Below, piece after piece: positions 1 through 6,654 of a stretch of 11,783 bases of DNA. The notes below the pieces were generated by a model, which ran no database searches, had not been told where the DNA came from, and saw only the letters and a list, made by a program, of their open reading frames with translations. The first letter of the stretch is position 1. The number at the start of each line of letters is the position of its first letter. A program made the position numbers and the translations under genes. Origin of the DNA: QQVM01 sp035341855 (GTDB lineage Bacteria > Bacteroidota > Bacteroidia > AKYH767-A > 2013-40CM-41-45); NCBI GenBank assembly GCA_035341855.1, contig DAOQWA010000069.1, positions 1 through 11,783 of the forward strand, in the 5' to 3' direction.

Positions 1-1333
1 TGAGGCAAATACCGGTTGAGTCAGGCAAGTCAATTACAAAACCCGAATTGTAATGAGGAGATCTGTAGTAAAAACATTCCTTGTAATAATCATTGATTCT
101 TGAGTGGGTTTCAAGGAAATAATATGTTTTATGGTTTTGTGAATTAAAATTAGTTTTGTTTATACTGTGATATTCTGATCCGTCAGTTACAGAGAGTATA
201 TTATTTCCAAATGAATCAAAATAATCCCTGCTGACGGAATAGGAACCGGAGTTAAAATCTTTTTGATAACCATAATATATGCGAGACAAAGCGTCAAGAC
301 TATCCAAATTGAAATTCGAAGTATCCCAGACAGCTAAGTGTTTATCCCAAAAAAAGGAATAGAAAATTTTCCAATCATCCGTAGGGCTGAACTCATTTTT
401 AATCAGGTAGTGAGGTTCCCAAAATGAGCTTGAATCTATGATCCAATAGTCTTGCTGTATGAACACACTTCGACCTGTGGAGTCTTGATCATAAATTGTT
501 CTGGTGTAATTTTCAAGTGCAGTACCGTTCCAAATTCTTCTAATAAGTGTGTCTAGCAAATCATTTGTATCATATATACTTGTATTAACCTCAGTAAAAA
601 TCCATGCCGTACTATCCCAAAAACTTCTTCTCTCTTCGACCAGCTTACCTGATGCATTATAAAAAAACTCATATTTGATATAATTTTTGAAGGTGGTTCC
701 TGCACCAATTTCACTTAAGCGTAATGTATCATTCCCGGCTGTGTCTTTCCAGATTGTAGATCTATAATGAGGGTTCCAGTTTCCGCTATCCAATTTCCAG
801 CTGGTGGAAATGCTAACATTTGAAATAGAGTCAAAGAAAGTTGCATTGCCGGTTGTCGCCGTAAATGTTCTGGAAGAATCAATAGTCCCGGAGCCGGATG
901 GTTGATAAAAGATGTCTTTTGAGATAGTCCAACTTGAAGTAGGAATATCCCAGTTTTCTTCAAGATAGTTTGTGACTTGATTTAAGGAATTGTAGGTGTA
1001 ATTGATTCTTTGTTTCGGAGTATAAATAGGGAATGTCGGAAAAATGAAATCATAAACAGAAGTCAACCTGCCTTGAGAATCGTAACTGTATCGTGTGCTA
1101 TCAGAGATTTGAAGGCTGTCAAAAATTGTTTCCTTTTCAAGGTAAAATTCGAACAATAGTACGCCAAGGCTGTCATATCCCGTAAAACTTTTTGATTGAT
1201 GGGGATAGCCTGGTCCGACCGGGCCATCATCTCCGTAATAACAGTGTTCAACCACTATCGAATCTGCCTGCTGAGAAAAAGAGGGACTTAAATTAAAAGT
1301 GAAGAAGGCAAAGAGAAGGGAAATATAACGCAT
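1..1333 (-). CDS. Secreted protein with YD-like tandem repeats, C-terminus beyond the window
   Basis: The minus-strand frame starting at the ATG at 1333 stays open for 444 codons to the left edge, so this is the N-terminal part of a larger protein. It begins with a Sec signal peptide: MR, a hydrophobic stretch over residues 3-15, and likely cleavage after S20 in PSFS|QQ. The rest is rich in Tyr, Asp, Ser, Asn and Trp, and has loosely repeated units of the form Y-x-Y-(D/N)-S-x-G-x-L followed by a W-D-S/T-x-x-W segment. Examples are YSYDSQGRLTSVYDF, YTYNSLNQV, FFYNASGKLVEE and YFDSFGNN. Such units recall RHS/YD-type beta repeats found in surface and secreted Bacteroidota proteins, many of which end in a type IX secretion sorting domain. 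That end would lie outside the window, so type IX export is inference. The gene lies 100 bp downstream of rpe on the same strand. Function is unknown. Confidence 0.8.
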   Translation of the reverse strand, partial: MRYISLLFAFFTFNLSPSFSQQADSIVVEHCYYGDDGPVGPGYPHQSKSFTGYDSLGVLLFEFYLEKETIFDSLQISDSTRYSYDSQGRLTSVYDFIFPTFPIYTPKQRINYTYNSLNQVTNYLEENWDIPTSSWTISKDIFYQPSGSGTIDSSRTFTATTGNATFFDSISNVSISTSWKLDSGNWNPHYRSTIWKDTAGNDTLRLSEIGAGTTFKNYIKYEFFYNASGKLVEERRSFWDSTAWIFTEVNTSIYDTNDLLDTLIRRIWNGTALENYTRTIYDQDSTGRSVFIQQDYWIIDSSSFWEPHYLIKNEFSPTDDWKIFYSFFWDKHLAVWDTSNFNLDSLDALSRIYYGYQKDFNSGSYSVSRDYFDSFGNNILSVTDGSEYHSINKTNFNSQNHKTYYFLETHSRINDYYKECFYYRSPHYNSGFVIDLPDSTGICL

Positions 1334-1356
1334 GGTAAAAGTTTTAATTCACCATA

Positions 1357-1387
1357 TAAATATATACTTTAATAAATATAAAACCAA
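1357..1387 (-). promoter_or_regulatory. Weak candidate promoter for the secreted repeat protein
   Basis: Read on the minus strand there is TTGG, 19 nt, then TATATTTA. This resembles the Bacteroidota pattern TTTG-N19-TAnnTTTG with one mismatch in each box. It lies 23 bp before the ATG at 1333. The region is very AT-rich, so a chance match is quite possible. Confidence 0.25.
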
Positions 1388-1433
1388 GTGCTTATTTTGT
1401 TTAGAATGGCCCTTCAAGGAATTGCCAATTGTC

Positions 1434-2081
1434 TCAAAAGGATTTCAACTTCATAATAGTAGCACTTGGATCAGCCGAAGAAAACACAGTATTCCCTGCC
1501 ACCAAAACATCAGCACCGGCACTTAATAATGCTGCAGCATTCTGCAGATCGACTCCGCCATCAATTTCAATTTTTGCAGATGAATTACGACGTATAATTA
1601 AAGTTTTTAGTGATTCAATTTTCTGAAAAGTATTTTGGATAAATTTTTGCCCGCCAAATCCGGGATTTACACTCATCATACATACAAGGTCAATATCAGA
1701 AATTATATCCTCAAGTAAAGCAACAGATGTGTGAGGATTAATTGCTACTCCGGCCTTCATTCCCGCATTTTTTATTTCCTGAACTGTGCGATGTAAATGA
1801 GGACAAGCTTCAAGATGAACACTCAGAATAGCAGCACCTGCATCTTTGAATTGTTGAATATATTGCTCCGGCCTTACAATCATAAGGTGAACGTCTAAGG
1901 GTTTCTTTGCATGTTTTTGTATTGCTTTTATAACCGGGAAACCAAAAGAAATATTTGGAACAAATACCCCATCCATCACGTCCACATGAAACCAATCTGC
2001 TTCACTCTTATTGATCATCTCAATGTCGCGTTGAAGATTTGCAAAATCGGCAGATAGGATGGAAGGAGCAATAATGGCCAT
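1434..2081 (-). CDS. rpe: Ribulose-phosphate 3-epimerase
   Basis: Interconverts D-ribulose 5-phosphate and D-xylulose 5-phosphate in the cytoplasmic pentose phosphate pathway. The 215 residues form one TIM-barrel domain of normal length for the family. Visible signatures are the N-terminal APSILSADF (residues 5-13), HVDVMDGVFVPN (32-43) with metal ligands H32 and D34, DVHLMI (63-68) with H65, the glycine-rich loop SVNPGFGGQKF (137-147), the acid/base Asp in IEIDGGV (D174) and the phosphate-binding GNTVF (196-200). All expected metal and catalytic residues are present. The start at 2081 places MAIIAPSILSADF at the normal family N-terminus. The upstream spacer contains no strong promoter match. 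The gene diverges from the ORF6N gene on its right and is followed, 100 bp later, by the secreted repeat protein. Confidence 0.97.
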   Translation of the reverse strand: MAIIAPSILSADFANLQRDIEMINKSEADWFHVDVMDGVFVPNISFGFPVIKAIQKHAKKPLDVHLMIVRPEQYIQQFKDAGAAILSVHLEACPHLHRTVQEIKNAGMKAGVAINPHTSVALLEDIISDIDLVCMMSVNPGFGGQKFIQNTFQKIESLKTLIIRRNSSAKIEIDGGVDLQNAAALLSAGADVLVAGNTVFSSADPSATIMKLKSF

Positions 2082-2328
2082 ATTCTTGATTTGTTTAGGA
2101 TGACTGGGCGAATTTAAAAAATAATAGGTTGGGTATTGGCATCAATTTTAATTCTTTATCCGGAAGCTAACATTGCTGCAGCCGGGTACTCTAGTTTCTT
2201 CAAAAAATAACCTTCTTTTCTTGCCTTGTCCCTTTTTCTCTAATGATCCATATTTACAAAGTATTGATCATCGAATAAAATGCCAGGCCATTTTGATTTG
2301 CAATTTCGTTGATTTAATTATTAGCTGA

Positions 2329-2832
2329 ATGGAATTAAGGACTATCGAATCCAAGATTTATAACATCCGCTCATGCAAGGTGATGCTAGATCATGACCTG
2401 ACAGAATTATATCAAACAGAAACAAAGGTTCTCAAGCAATCAGTCAGAAGGAATATCGATCGCTTTCCTGGCGATTTCATGTTCGAATTGAAAAAGGATG
2501 AATACGATTCTTTAAGGTCACAAAATGTGACCTTAAAGAATCGAGGTCAACATTCTAAGTATCTGCCATTTGCATTTACGGAACAAGGAGTTTCAATGCT
2601 TTCCAGCGTACTAAGAAGCCGGAAAGCTATTACCGTTAATATTGCCATCATGAGAACTTTTGTATTCATGCGGCAATTTGCCCTTTCTCATGAGGAATTA
2701 ACTCCCCAACTGGAAGAACTTGAAAAGAGATTTAACAAACAATTTAGTGATGTGTATGAAGCCCTCCCTTATCTGAATAGTGACAAAGATCGAAGAGAAG
2801 AGTGGAGCAAAAGAAAGAAAATTGGATTCTAG
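2329..2832 (+). CDS. ORF6N domain-containing protein (phage-type DNA-binding family)
   Basis: This is a 167-residue protein with an ORF6N domain at about residues 5-95. Signatures are IESKIYNIRSCKVMLDHDL (6-24), ELYQTETKVLKQSVRRN (26-42), RFPGDFMFEL (45-54), KYLPFAFTEQGVSML (77-91) and the helix around VNIAIMRTFVFMRQF (103-117). A charged helical tail (121-143) ends in KRKKIGF. ORF6N occurs in phage and mobile-element proteins, often beside KilA-N or Bro domains, and is thought to bind DNA. The role here is unknown. The start is fixed by an in-frame TGA directly before the ATG. It is the only plus-strand gene in the window, lying alone between rpe and rpoD with no integrase, transposase or other phage gene nearby. 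Its coding sequence contains an 18-bp-arm perfect inverted repeat at 2505-2543. The domain call is firm, function is not. Confidence 0.88.
   Translation: MELRTIESKIYNIRSCKVMLDHDLTELYQTETKVLKQSVRRNIDRFPGDFMFELKKDEYDSLRSQNVTLKNRGQHSKYLPFAFTEQGVSMLSSVLRSRKAITVNIAIMRTFVFMRQFALSHEELTPQLEELEKRFNKQFSDVYEALPYLNSDKDRREEWSKRKKIGF
2505..2543. repeat. Perfect inverted repeat inside the ORF6N gene
   Basis: Arms 2505-2522 and 2526-2543 are exact reverse complements over 18 bp, separated by only AAA. The left arm reads CGATTCTTTAAGGTCACA. It is fully in the coding frame and spans the end of codon 59 to codon 72 (DSLRSQNVTLKNR). Transcribed RNA could fold into an 18-bp hairpin with a three-base loop. It lacks a trailing U-tract and lies mid-gene, so it is not a conventional terminator. 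Confidence 0.95.
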
Positions 2833-2901
2833 TTTATAGGTCCGGCAGTGTGGATCAATTCTTCAATACTACTATAAGTCGTAAAAAAAATTGGACAATA
2901 A

Positions 2902-2935
2902 AAAAGAGGAAATAACATATGTTATTTCCTCTTTT
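2902..2935 (-). terminator. 34-bp palindromic terminator shared by rpoD and the ORF6N gene
   Basis: This is a perfect palindrome with two 17-bp halves. The left half reads AAAAGAGGAAATAACAT and the centre is ATAT. It begins 20 nt after the rpoD stop. On the minus strand the right arm ends in TTTT and continues TT-ATTG, a good U-tract for rpoD. On the plus strand it lies about 70 bp after the ORF6N stop and ends in CTTTTC, a poorer tail. It fits a bidirectional intrinsic terminator between convergent genes. Confidence 0.85.
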
Positions 2936-2954
2936 CAGCGGGATCACCAGGCTA

Positions 2955-3821
2955 TCAGCCGAGATAAGTTTTTAGGATCTTACTGCGGGATGTATGTTTA
3001 AGACGTCGGATAGCCTTTTCTTTAATTTGACGCACTCGCTCTCGCGTGAGGTCAAAACGATCGCCAATTTCTTCCAGTGTCATTGGTTGTTCACCAACCG
3101 CTAATCCGAAATAGAGGCGAATAACATCAGCTTCACGCGTTGTAAGTGTCGATAAGGCACGTTCTACTTCACGACGAAGTGATTCAGTAATTAATGAGTG
3201 ATCGGGGTGTGGTTGATCTTCGTCACCTAAAACATCAATCAGGGTACTTTCTTCTCCACTCAATAATGGAGCGTCCATCGATACATGTCGGCCTGAAGTT
3301 CGCATAGCGTCTTTTATCTCATCCTGAGAAATTGACATTGCGGTTGCTAACTCCTCTGTACTTGGCTCACGCTCGAATTCCTGTTCAAGCTTCGAAAATG
3401 TTTTGTTGATCTTATTGATAGATCCGATCTTATTCAAGGGAAGACGAACAATTCTCGATTGCTCAGCCAATGCCTGAAGAATAGACTGGCGGATCCACCA
3501 TACTGCATAAGAAATGAATTTAAACCCTCGGGTCTCGTCAAATCGTTGTGCTGCCTTGATCAGTCCCAAATTACCTTCGTTGATCAGGTCACCTAATGTG
3601 AGACCTTGATTCTGATATTGTTTTGCAACGGATACGACGAAGCGCAGGTTCGCCTTGGTCAGGCGCTCTAATGCCTTACCATCTCCTTTTTTAATAAGCT
3701 GGGCCAGTCGGACTTCCTCTTCTGCCGTAATCAACTCAACGCGCCCGATCTCCTGAAGATATTTATCAAGTGATGCCGTTTCACGATTGGTGACCTGCTT
3801 TGTAATTTTTAGTTGTCTCAT
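2955..3821 (-). CDS. rpoD: Primary RNA polymerase sigma factor (sigma-70 / RpoD, Bacteroidota type)
   Basis: Directs RNA polymerase to housekeeping promoters. The protein has 288 residues and lacks region 1.1 and the large non-conserved insert of E. coli RpoD, as is usual for the Bacteroidota primary sigma. Region 1.2 is at about 17-45 (SLDKYLQEIGRVELITAEEE). Region 2 is at about 52-122, with LRFVVSVAKQYQNQGLTLGD, LINEGNLGLIKAAQRFD and the -10-recognition helix YAVWWIRQSILQAL (105-118). Region 3 runs from about 128 to 205. Region 4 is at about 222-285, with a helix-turn-helix in MTLEEIGDRFDLTRERVRQI (247-266). The start at 3821 gives the usual MRQLKI N-terminus. The 245-bp leader towards pnp holds no convincing promoter box. 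This sigma is the expected reader of the TTTG/TAnnTTTG sites before rpsO and fbaB. Confidence 0.97.
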   Translation of the reverse strand: MRQLKITKQVTNRETASLDKYLQEIGRVELITAEEEVRLAQLIKKGDGKALERLTKANLRFVVSVAKQYQNQGLTLGDLINEGNLGLIKAAQRFDETRGFKFISYAVWWIRQSILQALAEQSRIVRLPLNKIGSINKINKTFSKLEQEFEREPSTEELATAMSISQDEIKDAMRTSGRHVSMDAPLLSGEESTLIDVLGDEDQPHPDHSLITESLRREVERALSTLTTREADVIRLYFGLAVGEQPMTLEEIGDRFDLTRERVRQIKEKAIRRLKHTSRSKILKTYLG

Positions 3822-4009
3822 TTAAGTTAAAGTTTTATGAAAAAGAATATGCTCTTGAAACGACATCATTGCAGGTATGTTTCAGCAAATTTTAAAAAGG
3901 CTTCTTGCTTTCTTACAAGTGACAGAGATTGAAACTTCCTTATCAAAAAGAAAAATTGACCAAAGTAACTGAAAATGAGATGTGAAGGCCATTAAAAAGA
4001 CATTATTTC

Positions 4010-4047
4010 AACAAAAAAGCAACCCTGTTATAGGTTGCTTTTTTGTT
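4010..4047 (-). terminator. Intrinsic terminator of pnp
   Basis: A 15-bp stem pairs 4010-4024 with 4033-4047 around an 8-nt loop. On the minus strand the core is GCAACC/GGTTGC followed by TTTTTTGTT. It begins 19 nt after the pnp stop. Both strands show a T-run after the stem, but no plus-strand gene ends nearby. Confidence 0.88.
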
Positions 4048-4066
4048 AATCGGATATTGTATTTTA

Positions 4067-6244
4067 TCAAGATTGCGGCTGACGGCGTTCTTTTCGTCCT
4101 TCAGATTCAGGCATATTTTCAGGTTTTGGTAACAGAACCTTTCTCGACAATCTGTATTTTCCGGTCTTTTTGTCCACTTCAATAAGTTTCACCTTGATTT
4201 TGTCGCCTTCATTAAGAGCACCTTTCATGGACTCTAAACGTTCCCAGGTGATTTCTGATATGTGAAGAAGTCCATCTTTTCCTGGCATGAATTCTACGAA
4301 TGCTCCAAAGTCCATGATGTTCTTCACCTTTCCTTCGTATACTTCACCAACTTCGGGGATAGCAACAATACCTTTGATCCAGGTCTTTGCAGCTTCTATA
4401 CCATTTTTATCTGAAGAAGCAATCTCTATGATTCCTTCATTGTTCACTTCTTCTATAGATATAGTAGTGTTAGTCTCGCGCTGAATTTCCTGGATCACCT
4501 TTCCACCCGGTCCGATAACTGCTCCAATAAATTCTTTTGCAACTACAAGTTTTTCGATACGTGGTGCATGTGGCTTATAATCCGTTCTTGGTGCAGAAAG
4601 CGTTTTCTTCATTTCATTGAGAATATGAAGACGACCTTCTCTTGCCTGTGATAATGCCTGCATCATTATGTCTGCAGGCAAGCCCTGTATCTTAAGGTCC
4701 ATCTGACAACCGCAAATACCTTTCTCTGTTCCTGTAACTTTGAAATCCATATCACCCAGATGATCTTCATCGCCAAGGATATCACTCAGAACAGCAAAAC
4801 GTCCTTTCTCATCGATGATCAAGCCCATTGCAATTCCGGAAGCAGGACCGGTGATCTGAACACCTGCATCCATCAGCGCCAATGTTCCTGCACATACTGT
4901 CGCCATCGAAGAAGAACCATTCGATTCAAGAATATCAGATACTACACGTATAGTATAAGGACATTCTGTTTCTGAAGGAAGGATTTGCTTCAAAGAGCGC
5001 ATTGCCAGGTTACCATGACCGATCTCACGACGTGCCGGTCCGCGATTAGGTTTTACTTCTCCTGTAGAAAAGGCAGGGAAATTATATTGTAATAAAAACT
5101 TGGTGTGACTGTCCTTCATCGGAACATCAATGTACTGGACATCAAGTTTGCTTCCAAGTGTAACGGTCGTCAGCGATTGTGTTTCTCCGCGTGTAAATAT
5201 TGCAGAGCCATGAGTAGAAGGGAGGTAATCTACTTCACTCCAGATCGGACGGATCTGAGTAGATTTTCTGCCATCAAGACGAATTCCTTCGTTCAGGATG
5301 CAGGCGCGCATTGCTTCGCTTTCAACGTCGTGGAAATATTCTTTTAACATCCCTGCTTTTTCTGCTAACTCTTCTTCTGTCATGGTAGCAGCAAATTCTT
5401 CATGCACTTTTTTGAATGCCTCTTTGCGCTCTTGTTTATTTGGATTAGCTGATTTAGCAATGGCATACACCTTATCATAGGCAAATGCCTTAACCTTTGC
5501 ACGAAGCTCTTCATGATGTACCTCATGAGAATATTCTCTCTTCTCTTTATTGCCACACAGCTCACGTAATTCGATCTGCGCTTTACACTGAATTTTAATT
5601 GCATCATGTCCGGCCTTGATGGCTTCAAACATATCGGCTTCCTGCACTTCTTTCATTTCTCCTTCGACCATCACAACACTATCCATAGAACCTGCAACGA
5701 TAAGATCGATGTCAGCGCGTTCCATATCTTCAGTATGTGGGTTGATCACAAATTTACCTTCGATGCGAGCAACACGTACTTCAGAAATAGGACCATTAAA
5801 AGGTATATCTGAAATTGTGATAGCAGCAGATGCTGCCAAACCTGCTAATGCATCCGGTTGGATCTTCGGGTCACCGGATATGAGAGTAACCATCACTTGC
5901 GTGTCTGCATGATAATCTTCAGGGAACATTGGACGAAGAGCTCTGTCAACTAATCTGCTGATCAGAATTTCATATTCAGATAATCTTCCTTCACGCTTTA
6001 AAAATCCGCCCGGGTAGCGGCCTACAGAAGCAAACTTTTCCTGGTAATCAACTGAAAGCGGGAGAAAATCAGTTCCCGGCTTGGCTTCTTTGTTAGATAC
6101 TACTGTTGCCAATAACATTGCGTCGCCCATACGGACTACAACAGCACCATCAGCTTGCTTAGCTAAACGGCCTGTTTCAATACTGACCTTTCTTCCATCG
6201 CCTAAATCAAATTCTTTAATAATCGCTTTTTGAGACATCGTCAT
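4067..6244 (-). CDS. pnp: Polynucleotide phosphorylase (polyribonucleotide nucleotidyltransferase)
   Basis: Degrades RNA 3' to 5' using phosphate, releasing nucleoside diphosphates, and can also run in reverse; it works as a trimer in the cytoplasm. The 725 residues show the complete family layout. The first RNase PH-like domain is at about 12-145, with GRYPGGFLKREGRLSE (75-90). The helical linker is at about 240-315. The second RNase PH domain is at about 320-550, with the phosphate-binding SNGSSSMA (441-448) and the catalytic DILGDEDHLGDMDFKV, whose D492 and D498 match the metal and catalytic aspartates of E. coli. The KH domain is at about 560-625 (VIGPGGK, 577-583), and the S1 domain at about 632-703 (GEVYEGKVKNIMDFGAFVEF). 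The start may be M1 (6244) or M3 (6238). The gene is 68 bp downstream of rpsO, with a hairpin terminator between them. Confidence 0.98.
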   Translation of the reverse strand: MTMSQKAIIKEFDLGDGRKVSIETGRLAKQADGAVVVRMGDAMLLATVVSNKEAKPGTDFLPLSVDYQEKFASVGRYPGGFLKREGRLSEYEILISRLVDRALRPMFPEDYHADTQVMVTLISGDPKIQPDALAGLAASAAITISDIPFNGPISEVRVARIEGKFVINPHTEDMERADIDLIVAGSMDSVVMVEGEMKEVQEADMFEAIKAGHDAIKIQCKAQIELRELCGNKEKREYSHEVHHEELRAKVKAFAYDKVYAIAKSANPNKQERKEAFKKVHEEFAATMTEEELAEKAGMLKEYFHDVESEAMRACILNEGIRLDGRKSTQIRPIWSEVDYLPSTHGSAIFTRGETQSLTTVTLGSKLDVQYIDVPMKDSHTKFLLQYNFPAFSTGEVKPNRGPARREIGHGNLAMRSLKQILPSETECPYTIRVVSDILESNGSSSMATVCAGTLALMDAGVQITGPASGIAMGLIIDEKGRFAVLSDILGDEDHLGDMDFKVTGTEKGICGCQMDLKIQGLPADIMMQALSQAREGRLHILNEMKKTLSAPRTDYKPHAPRIEKLVVAKEFIGAVIGPGGKVIQEIQRETNTTISIEEVNNEGIIEIASSDKNGIEAAKTWIKGIVAIPEVGEVYEGKVKNIMDFGAFVEFMPGKDGLLHISEITWERLESMKGALNEGDKIKVKLIEVDKKTGKYRLSRKVLLPKPENMPESEGRKERRQPQS

Positions 6245-6264
6245 CTTAAATTAATAGAAAAGCA

Positions 6265-6293
6265 AAAAAGGCAATCCGGTGAATTGCCTTTTT
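6265..6293 (-). terminator. Hairpin terminator between rpsO and pnp
   Basis: An 11-bp stem pairs 6265-6275 with 6283-6293 around a 7-nt loop. Minus-strand reading is AAAAAGGCAAT, loop, ATTGCCTTTTT. It starts about 20 nt after the rpsO stop. Since no separate pnp promoter is obvious, it may be leaky, or act as a processing or attenuation site, letting pnp be transcribed from the rpsO promoter. Confidence 0.85.
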
Positions 6294-6312
6294 GTCTTCT
6301 TGTGAGTTGAAA

Positions 6313-6582
6313 TTATTTTCTGATATTAAGATCAGCTATGATCTTACGATATCTTTCGATATCTGTTTTGTGTAAATAGTCTAATAAACTTCTGCGCTTT
6401 CCAACGAGACGAATCAAAGAACGCTCTGTTGAATGATCCTTCTTAAAAGTTTGCAGATGATCGGTCATGAATGCGATTCTTTGTGTAAACAAAGCGATTT
6501 GTGCTTCTGATGACCCGGTGTTCTTAGCGGATCCACCGAATTTCTTAAAAATTTCTGTTTTTGCTTCTTGATTCAGCTTCAT
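6313..6582 (-). CDS. rpsO: 30S ribosomal protein S15
   Basis: Binds 16S rRNA early in 30S assembly and contributes to bridges with the large subunit. At 89 residues it has exactly the usual length. Recognisable parts are the N-terminal helix around QEAKTEIFKKFGG, GSSEAQIALFTQRIAFMTDHLQ (about 22-43), the conserved loop and helix KKDHSTERSLIRLVGKRRSLLDYL (46-69) and the C-terminal helix RYRKIIADLNIRK. The start at 6582 is preceded by a purine-rich leader (AAAAGAGAAGAAAA). The gene has its own promoter-like site at 6616-6646 and is followed by a hairpin terminator and pnp. The rpsO-pnp order is also found in E. coli and many other bacteria. Confidence 0.98.
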   Translation of the reverse strand: MKLNQEAKTEIFKKFGGSAKNTGSSEAQIALFTQRIAFMTDHLQTFKKDHSTERSLIRLVGKRRSLLDYLHKTDIERYRKIIADLNIRK

Positions 6583-6615
6583 TTTTCTTCTCTTTTACGC
6601 ATTTTTTCAGGATTG

Positions 6616-6646
6616 CAAATGTACGGAATTATTAGATTACCGCAAA
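6616..6646 (-). promoter_or_regulatory. Promoter of rpsO, Bacteroidota -33/-7 type
   Basis: On the minus strand TTTG (6643-6646) is followed by 19 nt and then TACATTTG (6616-6623), a full match to TTTG-N19-TAnnTTTG, the pattern used by the Bacteroidota primary sigma. Transcription would start near 6610, leaving a leader of about 28 nt before the rpsO ATG. The -33 box is only 8 bp past the accD stop codon. Identified by eye. Confidence 0.75.
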
Positions 6647-6654
6647 AAAAATCG

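Noticed and set aside
715..1251. Two minus-strand open frames of 82 and 62 codons
   Set aside because: They are in a different frame from the long secreted-protein frame that covers the same bases and has a signal peptide and repeats.
2143..2173. TAAAATTG on the minus strand before rpe, considered as a -7 box
   Set aside because: One mismatch in the TTTG part and no acceptable -33 element at the right distance.
3886..3968. CAAATTTTA and CAAAGTAA strings before rpoD, considered as -7 boxes
   Set aside because: Each is one base off in the TA position or spacing, and neither has a TTTG-like -33 box at 19-21 nt.
4287..5912. Several plus-strand open frames of 65-98 codons across pnp
   Set aside because: They lie wholly antisense to a well-conserved gene, have no family resemblance and no leader signals.
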